Assembly: GCA_913060665.1 (NCBI GenBank)
Contig: CAJXUY010000009.1
Location: forward strand, 1-64,000
From: an uncultured Oleiphilaceae bacterium
GTDB taxonomy: Bacteria > Pseudomonadota > Gammaproteobacteria > Pseudomonadales > Oleiphilaceae
Reading direction: 5' to 3'
Length of the DNA: 64,000 nucleotides
The notes under the pieces are model-generated. The model saw only the letters and a program-made list of their open reading frames with translations, did not search any database and was not told where the DNA came from. The translations under genes and the position numbers were made by a program. Positions 37,496-46,541 of this stretch are shown piece by piece. The stretch's first letter is position 1. Every line of letters starts with the position of its first letter.

Positions 37496-38356
37496 TTACA
37501 TTTTTTTAACTGCCGTCCATGGCATCAAGATTCTCCCGAATATTTTCAATGTGAGGTCCAACAGCATGCCGGTTATGCCCAGTACGATGAGCCCCATAAT
37601 CACAACATCGCTAAGTAAAAACTTTGCTGCATCCCATATCATCCATCCTATACCTGCCGTTGCTGCCACAATCTCAGCGGCAACCAGAACCGTATATATA
37701 AAACCAAGAGAAATTCGCATTCCCGTCAGAATTGTGGGACCAGCACCCGGCAGATAGACCTCACGAATTAAGTCCCAGCGTTTCGCGCCTACGGACCTTG
37801 CCGCACGAACGTAATTTGGATTAATGTCAGATACTGCTTGAATAGTTGCGATGATTATTCCCGGCAACCCTGACAGAAACAGCAGTGCAAGCTTTGAGGT
37901 CTCGCCGATACCAAGCCACATAACGAGCAGCGTATAAAGACCAAGCGGTGGTAAAGGCCTATAAAACTCAATGACCGGGTTAAAGACTTGATGAAATGAA
38001 TGTGAGATTCCCATCATAATTCCCAAGGGGATACCCACCAAACACGCCATGAAAAAAGCGAATAGAATTCGATATAGACTCGTACCAATGTGTTCTAACA
38101 AGGTAGAACCTTGATAGCCTTCCAGTGAAACCTCTAAAAAGCTGTCTGCCACTGCCGCAGGTGAGGGCAAAAATAAGGGGTTTGCCCAACCCATGGACGT
38201 TACGAGCCACCAGGCAAAAAACAAAAACAGAATGGTCATCACGGAAAGGTGACGCTTGCTGTCTATTTGTTTTCTAACAAACAGCTTTACTCGCCCAGTG
38301 GGTTTGAGGGTTTGACTTGGCCGCCGTTGCGTTTGGCTCTCTGCAAGATTATTCAC
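37496..38356 (-). CDS. ABC transporter permease, TauC/SsuC-like
   Basis: 286 aa with six hydrophobic segments. The EAA-type cytoplasmic loop is seen as NYVRAARSVGAKRWDLIREVYLPG, which contacts the ATPase. LFLPSPAAVADSF is typical of the TauC/SsuC group. It forms the inner-membrane channel for the TauA-like binding protein. Only one permease gene is present, so a homodimer is expected. Confidence 0.9.
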   Translation of the reverse strand: MNNLAESQTQRRPSQTLKPTGRVKLFVRKQIDSKRHLSVMTILFLFFAWWLVTSMGWANPLFLPSPAAVADSFLEVSLEGYQGSTLLEHIGTSLYRILFAFFMACLVGIPLGIMMGISHSFHQVFNPVIEFYRPLPPLGLYTLLVMWLGIGETSKLALLFLSGLPGIIIATIQAVSDINPNYVRAARSVGAKRWDLIREVYLPGAGPTILTGMRISLGFIYTVLVAAEIVAATAGIGWMIWDAAKFLLSDVVIMGLIVLGITGMLLDLTLKIFGRILMPWTAVKKM

Positions 38357-38422
38357 CTTGATCTCCTAAAGTCATTTTCGAAACAGGTTTGTTGCTAAGT
38401 GTTCGCCCGTTTGATGTGAAAA

Positions 38423-39712
38423 CTATTCCGAAACTCCTAGAATACTAGGTATCGCCAGTGCGAGTATTTTCATCGCAGCAACAGATTTTTTGACCGAAAT
38501 ACACTCATTAATTGGGGCCCAGCCATCTTCACCTGGCCCGAATGTCACAGCATTGATGCCAGCCTCCCTAAAACGTATGGTGTCGTTAAACGCATTTTTT
38601 CGATTAGGTACAGGCTCTCCACCAAGTATTTTTGAGTAGGCTTTTCGTATTGAAAGATTCGGCTCTTCGTCTAGAGGCACAGGTTCGGTTCCTTCAACGA
38701 AAAGCGATCCACAAATTTGCTCAACATCAAAATCTTCACCTCGAATACCGCCTGTCGCTTCAGCAACGACAGAGGTGATATCGTCAATAATTCCATCTAG
38801 CGTCATTCCAGGTAGCATGCCCACAACCGCCAAGGACAATTCGCAAGAATCCGGTGTAAATTGCATCTCACCGCGTAAACCACCCGCGACCCTGACCACA
38901 CACGCGCATGGAGGTGTGTGCCCTGGAAATTCGGAAGGAGTATGCTCAAAGGTCATATCGTTAATCGCAGGGATAACAGTCGAGGCCATCGTAATTGCAT
39001 TTTTGCCTGTATCAGGTCTCCAAATATGGGATTTTACGCCTCGTAGTACGACGGAAATCAGACAGTGCCCAGAGTTCGCCACGGATAGATTCATCCCCCA
39101 TTCATCTTCGCCTTTTCCCCAAGCGGTCGGTTCAACGGTCACTGAGTAGTCTGTTTTTATGCCAATTGTTTTGGTGATAAAAATCGACCCATGAAAACCA
39201 TCCTTTTCTTCGTCTACGGTGTAACAACAAACTAGATCGCCCTTTAAATTAATTCCGCTTTCCACCACCGCTTTAACCGCCAACAAAGAAGCGGCTAGGT
39301 TGGCTCGAGTATCAGACGTACCACGACCATATATCCAGTCGCCATGTTGAGTTGCATTGAAAGGGTTTCCTTCACATTTATCCCAGCGCTCTGTCTCAAC
39401 AGCGGGATAGGTATCAAGGTGATCATTTATCATCAGAGATGGCCCATCTCCTGTACCTTTCAGAATACCTACAATGTTTGGACGCTTAGGTTGAGAGTAA
39501 TATTTGTTAACCTCAAAACCCATAGACTCCAATTTGCCAGCGACAAAAAGTGCGATGGCTTCTTCTTCTCCAGCAGGAACATCTGGGTCAAGCGGGTTGG
39601 TTGAATTGGGTTGACCAATCGCGACCATCTCTTTCGTCAGCGCTATCCATTCGGCTTCGTTAATGTGCTGGACTAATGAGCTCTCTAGCTCGGGGGTCAA
39701 TGGCATACTCAT
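38423..39712 (-). CDS. M20 family deacylase, ArgE/DapE-like, atypical last ligand
   Basis: 429 aa. Metal-site elements are present: H98 in NDHLDTYP, D134 in GRGTSDTR, E168-E169 in VDEEKDG, and Glu in VEPTAWG. At the C terminus the usual GPG-x-x-x-x-A-H motif reads GPGEDGWAP, so the His ligand seems replaced. The family removes N-acyl or N-formyl groups. Encoded between the ATPase and permease genes of the importer, it probably acts on the imported compound, before or after the amidase. Confidence 0.86.
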   Translation of the reverse strand: MSMPLTPELESSLVQHINEAEWIALTKEMVAIGQPNSTNPLDPDVPAGEEEAIALFVAGKLESMGFEVNKYYSQPKRPNIVGILKGTGDGPSLMINDHLDTYPAVETERWDKCEGNPFNATQHGDWIYGRGTSDTRANLAASLLAVKAVVESGINLKGDLVCCYTVDEEKDGFHGSIFITKTIGIKTDYSVTVEPTAWGKGEDEWGMNLSVANSGHCLISVVLRGVKSHIWRPDTGKNAITMASTVIPAINDMTFEHTPSEFPGHTPPCACVVRVAGGLRGEMQFTPDSCELSLAVVGMLPGMTLDGIIDDITSVVAEATGGIRGEDFDVEQICGSLFVEGTEPVPLDEEPNLSIRKAYSKILGGEPVPNRKNAFNDTIRFREAGINAVTFGPGEDGWAPINECISVKKSVAAMKILALAIPSILGVSE

Positions 39713-39770
39713 TTTTTGTTATCTCCAGTTTTTCTAGCCCCTGAAGGACCAAAAATTAATCAGAACTGTC

Positions 39771-40592
39771 CTAGGGTTTGCTCATACTTTGAGTGCGGAT
39801 CAACTCTAGACACTCTCGTTTTAAATCGATAAAAATGGGGTCAGACGATACAAACTGATCTCTGGGTCGACCGAGTGGGTTCTTTATATCTTTGATGATT
39901 CGCCCCGGTGCGGCACTCATTACTAGAATCCGGTCGGAAAGAAAGATCGCTTCATCAACGTCGTGAGTAATGAAAACGACGGTGGATTTAAACTCCCCCC
40001 ACAGATTCAACAGATTTTCTTGCATCACAAGGCGAGTTTGATAATCAAGAGCGCCAAACGGCTCGTCCATCAACAGCACTCTCGGATAAGTTGCTAATGC
40101 TCGGGCAATCCCTACACGTTGTTGCATTCCGCCCGATAGCTGATCGGGGTAGTGATTTCTGTATTCACTTAACCCCACCATGTCTAAAAAATAAGTGACC
40201 GTTTGCTGTGCCTCTAGATCGCCCGTAAGGCGAGGTCCCATCTCAATGTTCCCGCCCACGGTTTTCCATGGCAATAATGAGTGATGTTGAAAAACCATGC
40301 TGCGTTCAGGACCTGGCTCATTAATTACCTTCCCATCTAGTAAGGCCTCACCACTTGTAGCATCGAGAAAACCTGCCATCACGTTTAGTAGCGTCGACTT
40401 TCCACAGCCGGATGGGCCTAATATGCAAACAAACTCCCCAGGATTAACGCGCAAATTGGTGGTTTGAAGTGCAACGTTGCGCGTATCTTTAGACTCGAAC
40501 ACGACACTAAGGTCTTTTATATCTATTGAGCCCTTCTGCTGTTGGATGTTAGATTGAGGGCTAATTTCTGATACGAGTGCATTTTCGTTCAT
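39771..40592 (-). CDS. ABC transporter ATP-binding protein, TauB/SsuB-like
   Basis: 273 aa. Walker A GPSGCGKST, signature LSGGMQQR, Walker B VLLMDEP followed by FGALD, and switch His in FITHDVDEA are all intact. It powers import through the TauC-like permease encoded two genes downstream. It follows the GntR gene by 17 bp. Confidence 0.93.
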   Translation of the reverse strand: MNENALVSEISPQSNIQQQKGSIDIKDLSVVFESKDTRNVALQTTNLRVNPGEFVCILGPSGCGKSTLLNVMAGFLDATSGEALLDGKVINEPGPERSMVFQHHSLLPWKTVGGNIEMGPRLTGDLEAQQTVTYFLDMVGLSEYRNHYPDQLSGGMQQRVGIARALATYPRVLLMDEPFGALDYQTRLVMQENLLNLWGEFKSTVVFITHDVDEAIFLSDRILVMSAAPGRIIKDIKNPLGRPRDQFVSSDPIFIDLKRECLELIRTQSMSKP

Positions 40593-40609
40593 TCGATTTG
40601 CCTATTTAT

Positions 40610-41368
40610 TTAATTGGAAAGATGCGAACGTAAGACATTCATGCCAAATTTAAAATTGTCCCCTCTGTAATAAAGGTTTTCGTAAAGAAGTGGCAAATGA
40701 TTGGCATCCAAGATAGTGCGCTCTATATGCATAATCGCACTTGCCTCTTCCACAGAAAGCTGCTCGGCCAAATTTTTTTCGCAAAGCAAGGCTTCGATTC
40801 CCACGTCAGCCATGTCTATGTGCAACTGGAAGTCGTTCTCAAGTATCTCCAGAATGTCGCGTCGTTCTATATCAGAAGCTGCGAGTCGCTCTCCTAGATC
40901 TTTGGGAGCATAAGTGATATCAAATGCCAACGGTTCTCTATTCAAGTAACGTAAACGCTGGATTCGTACGGCGGTTTCGCCTGGTGGCAGATTTAACTTT
41001 TTATTAATCGTATTGAAGTTGGAATGGTGTGAAACCGAAATAAGCTTTGAAAACGACTCTTGACCAAGGCTAACTGCGGTCTCGCCAAAGCCTTTTAAGG
41101 TTGATACATCAAAACTCGCCTTTGGTTTGGATACAAACGTACCTTTGCCATTTATCTTGAAGATCAAACCTTCGCGCTGCAACTCGCTCAAAGCCTGCCT
41201 AATTGTTACCCGACTCATTTTAAACTGTTCTGTCAGCTCCCTCTCGCTTGGCAACTTATCGTGGGGAGCAAAGGTCCCATCGAGAATCTTGCGCTTTATT
41301 TCATCTTTTGCCTGCTGAAATAACGGAATAGGAAGCACGTTTCGGCTTTTATTAGAATCTTCAAACAT
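40610..41368 (-). CDS. GntR/HutC family regulator with UTRA domain
   Basis: 252 aa. An N-terminal winged helix (about 20-85, LPSERELTEQFKMSRVTIRQ) is followed by a UTRA effector domain (about 100-245). It heads the importer-hydrolase operon and probably represses it until the substrate or a breakdown product binds. A 10-bp-arm palindrome and a repeated 12-bp half-site lie upstream and are the likely operators. Confidence 0.92.
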   Translation of the reverse strand: MFEDSNKSRNVLPIPLFQQAKDEIKRKILDGTFAPHDKLPSERELTEQFKMSRVTIRQALSELQREGLIFKINGKGTFVSKPKASFDVSTLKGFGETAVSLGQESFSKLISVSHHSNFNTINKKLNLPPGETAVRIQRLRYLNREPLAFDITYAPKDLGERLAASDIERRDILEILENDFQLHIDMADVGIEALLCEKNLAEQLSVEEASAIMHIERTILDANHLPLLYENLYYRGDNFKFGMNVLRSHLSN

Positions 41369-41375
41369 ACATCAC

Positions 41376-41407
41376 CTATAGTAACCTGTATTAACCAGTT
41401 ACTATAG
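41376..41407. promoter_or_regulatory. Operator palindrome upstream of the GntR gene
   Basis: CTATAGTAAC (41376-41385) and GTTACTATAG (41398-41407) are perfect 10-bp arms, 8 bp before the GntR start codon. Inside lies an AACCTGTATTAACCAGTT dyad of the type bound by HutC-like repressors. Confidence 0.7.
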
Positions 41408-41570
41408 ATAGTTGCATTAAGTCTGCCAGTATAAAAAAGGCTTATATATTCAGTAGGATAGGTTTTTTCCGAAAAATATTATCTTTCGAAAATTGGGCTG
41501 AGCTAGTGCGTAAAGTGGATCACTGCCGTGTAGTGGTGCAAATTTTTTGGGGTATTGAGAGGTATTTTAT

Positions 41571-41582
41571 AACCTGTATTAA
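41571..41582. promoter_or_regulatory. Second copy of the AACCTGTATTAA operator half
   Basis: The 12-bp AACCTGTATTAA is identical to 41383-41394 and lies 188 bp away, over the LysR stop codon. It may be a second binding site allowing looping by the GntR repressor. Confidence 0.5.
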
Positions 41583-42469
41583 ACAATATTTTGTCTCATA
41601 TGCTCGATAAATTTGGTCGCCGCAATTGAAAGGGTTATCTTCGCAGGATAGATCATGCCGAACTCCCATTTGATAGGTGGCTCCAGGGGGCGTGAAGTCA
41701 CTAATGTGGGATCTAAATACTGACACACGTCCGGATCCACTATCGATATACCAGCGTGGGCTCCGACCATAATACCTACAGCTCTCTGCGTCCTCGCGGC
41801 AGCGACTTCATGTAGCGTGCCGCCTGCCATTTTAACCATCTGATTGATTACTTGGCGAAAAGGGTTGGCGCCACTTAAGCCAACAAATCCGTATTTATTC
41901 AATTTGTTTAATTCTATTCTGTCGTTTTTGCTCAAGACATGATTGGGCGGCAAGATACAAACTGCCTCACGTCTGCCGAGCTTTATTTCTTTGTACCAAT
42001 TGTTGTCTACCGGAAGCGTAGAAACGACCAAATCAAAACGTCCGTTTTGAAGACCTGATAGTAGATCATCTCGATCAGCACTTTCGAGTTCGATCCTGAT
42101 ACCGGGGTTGGCCGCGATAAATTTTCCAGCTTGTTCAGCCAGCAACCCACCGGCATAGACTGGCAACGCGCCTACCCTTAGCTTGCCTAGTTCTCCTTCT
42201 CGTATCGAAGAAGCCACCTCTTCGACTAAACCTAAGCCTAAATACACCCGCTCGACCGTTTGATAGAGTCTTTTTCCATCAGCTGTCGGCACAAGGCCCC
42301 GCCCCTGTCTCTCGAAAAGGGAAAAACCGATTGACTCTTCAAGATCCGACAATAAACGACTCACCGCAGGTTGAGTAATATAAAGGGTCTCAGCAGCAGC
42401 ACTTGCTGAACCTTGCAGCATTGCAGCTCTAAATGCTTCTATTTGACGAGGTTTTATCTGCTTTCTCAT
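41579..42469 (-). CDS. LysR-type transcriptional regulator
   Basis: 296 aa. The N-terminal winged HTH (RQIEAFRAAMLQGSASAAAE, ITQPAVSRLLSDLEE) is followed by a two-lobed effector domain (about 92-290). It is divergent from the TSUP gene, with a 7-bp-arm palindrome in between, so it probably controls that exporter and itself. CbbR/CysB-like use of a small sulfur or nitrogen metabolite would fit the setting but is only inferred. Confidence 0.92.
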   Translation of the reverse strand: MRKQIKPRQIEAFRAAMLQGSASAAAETLYITQPAVSRLLSDLEESIGFSLFERQGRGLVPTADGKRLYQTVERVYLGLGLVEEVASSIREGELGKLRVGALPVYAGGLLAEQAGKFIAANPGIRIELESADRDDLLSGLQNGRFDLVVSTLPVDNNWYKEIKLGRREAVCILPPNHVLSKNDRIELNKLNKYGFVGLSGANPFRQVINQMVKMAGGTLHEVAAARTQRAVGIMVGAHAGISIVDPDVCQYLDPTLVTSRPLEPPIKWEFGMIYPAKITLSIAATKFIEHMRQNIV

Positions 42470-42486
42470 ACCAACCCATAATATTT

Positions 42487-42510
42487 ACTTATATATTATA
42501 CCTTATAAGT
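42487..42510. promoter_or_regulatory. Palindrome between the LysR and TSUP genes
   Basis: ACTTATA (42487-42493) and TATAAGT (42504-42510), 10 bp apart, form a perfect dyad in the AT-rich divergent promoter. LysR-type sites are often such interrupted dyads. Confidence 0.55.
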
Positions 42511-42568
42511 GATTTTATATTATATCAAAAATTATTGATAATAGTCTCAATATATTGAGGAAAAAACA

Positions 42569-43321
42569 TTGTCGCTATTAACTCTGACTGAATTTTTACT
42601 ACCTGCTATGGTTTTCGCTGGGGCAGCATTGCAAATAGCCGGAGGTTTGGGGTTTGGCGTGGTAGCAGGGCCCGCTCTAGTTGCATGTCTTGGACCAACT
42701 TCTGGGATTCAAGCATCCATTATTCTAAATATTGGTGTGGCTATTTTTGGATGGTTAGCTGGCAGAAAAGACGTAAGATATGATGCAATTCGCCCAATGG
42801 TTCCTGGAATATTGATCGGTACACTTTCAGGTTTGACCGCCACCCTTTTGACTCCTGAATGGCTAATCAAAATCGTAATGTGTGGCAGTTTAGGGTGGAT
42901 ATGTTTACTCCCTCATATACGTCAAAACCCTTGCCCGCCAGAGGCAAAAGAAACGTTCAAATTTTCAGTTACTTCTGGAATCATGGGAGGTGCCTTGGCA
43001 ATTCCGGGACCGGCAGCAGCAGTATATTTACGAAAAGTCATCACATCACCCAAAGCGCTCCGAAACTCAATGATGCCGTTACTTACTTTTGCCTATATTC
43101 TTACCGGATTTATTTTGTTTACGAGCCAAGGGATCACCGAAGAGGCTCTAAGTACATCATTTAAAACGTTCCCTGCGGCTATAGCAGGACTAATTACAGG
43201 CACTTTGATTGTTACCAGAATATCAGAAGCAACCCTAGAGCGAGTTACCCAAGTAATTCTGCTAGCAACATTTACTAGCTTGGCAATTATCACAACTGGT
43301 GATATTGCGGTATTGCTCTGA
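42569..43321 (+). CDS. TSUP family transporter (TauE/SafE-like)
   Basis: 250 aa with about eight hydrophobic segments in two similar halves, characteristic of TauE/SafE sulfite or organosulfonate exporters. GLGFGVVAGPALVACLGP begins the first half. The start is TTG with GAGG 8 nt upstream, so translation may be modest. Divergent from LysR. Beside a TauABC-like importer it could export sulfite or sulfoacetate from sulfonate breakdown. Confidence 0.86.
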   Translation: MSLLTLTEFLLPAMVFAGAALQIAGGLGFGVVAGPALVACLGPTSGIQASIILNIGVAIFGWLAGRKDVRYDAIRPMVPGILIGTLSGLTATLLTPEWLIKIVMCGSLGWICLLPHIRQNPCPPEAKETFKFSVTSGIMGGALAIPGPAAAVYLRKVITSPKALRNSMMPLLTFAYILTGFILFTSQGITEEALSTSFKTFPAAIAGLITGTLIVTRISEATLERVTQVILLATFTSLAIITTGDIAVLL

Positions 43322-43484
43322 ATCGTTGATTATTTCCTGGTAGCTCAGTAATCAAACAATGACAGCAAATAAGGCATTTTTTCTATCCAGGCCGAAAATG
43401 GTGCTTGTTAGTGATGTATAAAGCATGTTCACAACTAACCATAATTGAAAGCTGCAGATTAATATGCTATGAAACTTTCATCCC

Positions 43485-44354
43485 TTAGGGCACTTTGATT
43501 GATTTAGTAGCAAAATCACTAACCAATTTTTTTTCGATTTTTATCATGGATTGAGACTTACCATCATAGCGATAACCTTTTGTTTCTTTTAGGTATTGCA
43601 TTTCTCTTCCAAAGGTTGTCAGCAATGGTTTCCCATCAGGGCCCCTCAAAATTTCTCCATTCTTTTTTTTGTATAAAACTCGAGAAGTCGGCTTGGTAAC
43701 AACGGCTATTCTATCTCCCCTAGCCACAGCCTTATCTAGGAAGGGCTTGTTGTATCGATTAAAAAACAGCTTATCATTACCCTTATATAAACTATCCGGC
43801 GTATTTAGCACATTAAAATGTCCCTTCTTTGCAGCAAAGTCTACATTTCTCATATAACTAAGGTCTAACTTTAACTCTTTGATGATGTGCTCCATATCTT
43901 TCTTGTAGCTTCCCAAAACCGTGGTCGTTCGTTTAGGGTCTACTTTTAAACGTGCACCATTAGAAGAAACATAATTAAGAGTCTTTGGCTGAGATTTAAG
44001 CCGCCCCCTCAAACCAGAAACAATTTGCATTCGATCCCACTGAGGCTTGGTCAAGCTAACAGCTGCTCTATCACTGTTTGATTTACGCGGCTCCGGCGTT
44101 TTGTTGATTTTCGAGGAATCACTAACCCGCGTATCTGATTTCGGCTTTTTGTTTGCTGTCGCCTTAGCGCTCTTTTTATTTTCGGTACTTTTAATGGATT
44201 TATTCTGTACTGATTTGTTAGTAGCAAACTTATCTTTTTTAGCCTTGACCTGGTTCTGATAATTTGAACCAGGTTTAGCGTAAGAGGTAGAAATATCACC
44301 AATGAAAAGCGAAAAGAGAAGAACTATCAGCAAAAGGAATTTTGAGTTTTGCAT
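43485..44354 (-). CDS. Secreted basic protein with CdiA/polymorphic-toxin-like C-terminal domain
   Basis: 289 aa. A signal peptide (about 1-26, ending TSYAKPG) is followed by a Lys/Ser/Asn-rich low-complexity stretch (about 30-100). The C-terminal domain (about 130-285) has TTVLGSYKKDMEHII, FNVLNTPDSLY, NKPFLDKAVARGD and TTFGREMQYLKETKGYRYD. To my recollection this pattern recurs at the ends of hemagglutinin/CdiA-type polymorphic toxins. So it may be an exported toxin or effector. No immunity gene is obvious beside it. It is the most distal gene of the Srf-like unit. Confidence 0.6.
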   Translation of the reverse strand: MQNSKFLLLIVLLFSLFIGDISTSYAKPGSNYQNQVKAKKDKFATNKSVQNKSIKSTENKKSAKATANKKPKSDTRVSDSSKINKTPEPRKSNSDRAAVSLTKPQWDRMQIVSGLRGRLKSQPKTLNYVSSNGARLKVDPKRTTTVLGSYKKDMEHIIKELKLDLSYMRNVDFAAKKGHFNVLNTPDSLYKGNDKLFFNRYNKPFLDKAVARGDRIAVVTKPTSRVLYKKKNGEILRGPDGKPLLTTFGREMQYLKETKGYRYDGKSQSMIKIEKKLVSDFATKSIKVP

Positions 44355-44437
44355 AAGACTGTCAACGAAGTGATGTGGCCGCCATGCTTTAAGGAAATAA
44401 AACTGGCGGCGTAGAAATTACAATTACTTTCTAAGAA

Positions 44438-46489
44438 CTAAATACCTGCTTTGATAGATGCCTTACAAGAGGTATGAGCCATCACCCAAGACCCGGGGTT
44501 CTTAGTTTTATACTCAGCACTAAGGTACTTATCACATGGTCCCTTTTTTCTTAGCTTCGTTACTACTTTCTTGGGCGTAGATTTTGACTTATACGCGTGC
44601 GCACATTGGTCTAGCTTCCAGCTTGGGATATTTTCTCCCAGTTTGACTTGAGACCATTTAGCGTGCACGTCAGCACTTCCCGCATTTCGTTTAAGTTTGC
44701 CAATTTCACTTTCCAAAGAGCTATAGATATCATTGATCTGACGACAACGCTTTACATAGTAACTATTTTTTTGCGTAGAAAAGTCTTTCGATACCATTAG
44801 GGCTTTAATGGCAATGGTCTCGACATCAGACTCCATCCAGGCGTAGTCCTGGCGCGTTAACTCACTACTTACATAGGATAACCCGTCAGGAAAATCCGAG
44901 GTTGAAATTGACACGACGTGAATATCTTCAAAATCCTGCGGATACTTTCTAAAACGTTCATTTAGCTTTACAAAGTAATTCAACGGTTTACCACCCACGA
45001 ACAGCATAGCCTCTACTTGACCATTCTTAAGAGCTTGTAGTGCCTGACCTTCTTTTTGAGCAATAAACTCCGGTTCAATATCCAAGACTTGAGACAACAG
45101 CTGAGCCGTCATATAGGTGCCGCTCCCCTCTCGTCCAGCAGATACTTTCTTACCATCTAAATCTTTAAAAGAGCGGACAGATTTATTAGCTAGTAAATGT
45201 ACTTCTTCATCATAGAGTGGCGTGATCAGTCTTAGTTGATCGGCCATCTTTCGCTCTTCAGGCTTAGTGCTAAACTTGAAGCGGGAGATAACATCAGACT
45301 GAACAATACCTATCGCTACGTTTTCAAATCCATCCATTCGTCGAATATTATCCTCTGATCCATTTGAATTCTTAACCTCGACGAGCACTTTGTCTTTGCT
45401 GATTTCAGCAATTTGTTTGCCAAAGGCAAAATAGGTACCGCGCTTTGAGCCCGTCGCAATACTGATTGAATTCCAGGAACAAAGGTCACGTTCCCAACCT
45501 GGCACCTGGGCATCCAAATCAACCTGCTGCCACTTTGAGTGCCACCCATTCACGTTATTTTTCAAAGACCCTATATTATCTCTTAATACCGTACCAATTT
45601 GGTCAAACTGCGAACAGCGGCGCTCAAAGTAATTCAACTTGCGCTTGCTGAACGAATCTGTGATTTTCGCGAAGTCATATGAAATAAGTAGCGCTTTTAC
45701 GGCCAGAGTACTCACACTTTCTTCCATCCAAGGGTAATCCTGAGGTGTTATTTCAGTCTGAAAGTAAGGCAAGTTTGATGCATCATCGAAGTCTTCTCTT
45801 GCTCCAGATACAAAATGAACATTTTTCATTCGTTTGCTTCCCTTGTACTTCTTCAAGTCAGCAAATAATTCAACCGGCTTACCTGCCACATAAATCATGG
45901 CATCTATTTCACCATCTAATACCGCTTCGAGCGCTTCACTTTGGTCCATAGTTAGTATTGTCGGGTGCTTTTCAATCGGCAGATTCAGCGCTTGTATAAT
46001 CGCGGTCGCGGTTACCCAGGAGCCACCACGAAATGTTCCTACATTGAGTTTTTTATTCGCCAAATCTTTTAGTGATTTTACTTTCTTATTCGCGAGAATA
46101 TGAACCTCTTCATTATATAGAGGTGCAATCAATCTCAACTCTTTAATATCCCGACTACTATTTAACTCTTGAGTTTTTAGCGTCTCTATAACGTCAGACT
46201 GAACAATGCCTATACCCGCATTCTCTGCACTCGCTAAGCGTTGGACGTTAGCAAAACTACCCGCTGACTCTTTAACACAAAGCTCTAGGTAATCCGTACC
46301 TAACTCTCTGGACATTAAGCGATGCAAGTCACTACCAATTTTCTTGTAGGTTCCCTTTGCCCCCCCTGTCACTACACCGATCTGCCGCATTTTATCGTTA
46401 CAGATATCTTTAGCCTGCGCATTAGCCGAAAAAGCCGCTGAACTGATTACCATAAGTATGAGTAAGGCTGCATTTTTGATATTTACCAT
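44438..46489 (-). CDS. Secreted protein with two tandem TAXI solute-binding domains
   Basis: 683 aa, about twice the usual TAXI size (~320 aa). A signal peptide (about 1-26) precedes TAXI repeat 1 (about 37-310) and repeat 2 (about 350-620). The repeats match in order: GGAKGTY / GSKRGTY, GIVQSDVI / GIVQSDVI, RLIAPLYNEEVHILANK / RLITPLYDEEVHLLANK, and A-M-I-Y-V-A-G-K-P / A-M-L-F-V-G-G-K-P. TAXI proteins normally feed TRAP transporters; no TRAP membrane subunit is near. A Cys-containing basic tail follows. It may serve as a periplasmic ligand sensor for the Srf-like system. Confidence 0.85.
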   Translation of the reverse strand: MVNIKNAALLILMVISSAAFSANAQAKDICNDKMRQIGVVTGGAKGTYKKIGSDLHRLMSRELGTDYLELCVKESAGSFANVQRLASAENAGIGIVQSDVIETLKTQELNSSRDIKELRLIAPLYNEEVHILANKKVKSLKDLANKKLNVGTFRGGSWVTATAIIQALNLPIEKHPTILTMDQSEALEAVLDGEIDAMIYVAGKPVELFADLKKYKGSKRMKNVHFVSGAREDFDDASNLPYFQTEITPQDYPWMEESVSTLAVKALLISYDFAKITDSFSKRKLNYFERRCSQFDQIGTVLRDNIGSLKNNVNGWHSKWQQVDLDAQVPGWERDLCSWNSISIATGSKRGTYFAFGKQIAEISKDKVLVEVKNSNGSEDNIRRMDGFENVAIGIVQSDVISRFKFSTKPEERKMADQLRLITPLYDEEVHLLANKSVRSFKDLDGKKVSAGREGSGTYMTAQLLSQVLDIEPEFIAQKEGQALQALKNGQVEAMLFVGGKPLNYFVKLNERFRKYPQDFEDIHVVSISTSDFPDGLSYVSSELTRQDYAWMESDVETIAIKALMVSKDFSTQKNSYYVKRCRQINDIYSSLESEIGKLKRNAGSADVHAKWSQVKLGENIPSWKLDQCAHAYKSKSTPKKVVTKLRKKGPCDKYLSAEYKTKNPGSWVMAHTSCKASIKAGI

Positions 46490-46541
46490 GTTAGAACCTC
46501 CTACGTTCTAATCCCTTTTTACATCACTTTTCTATCGACGA

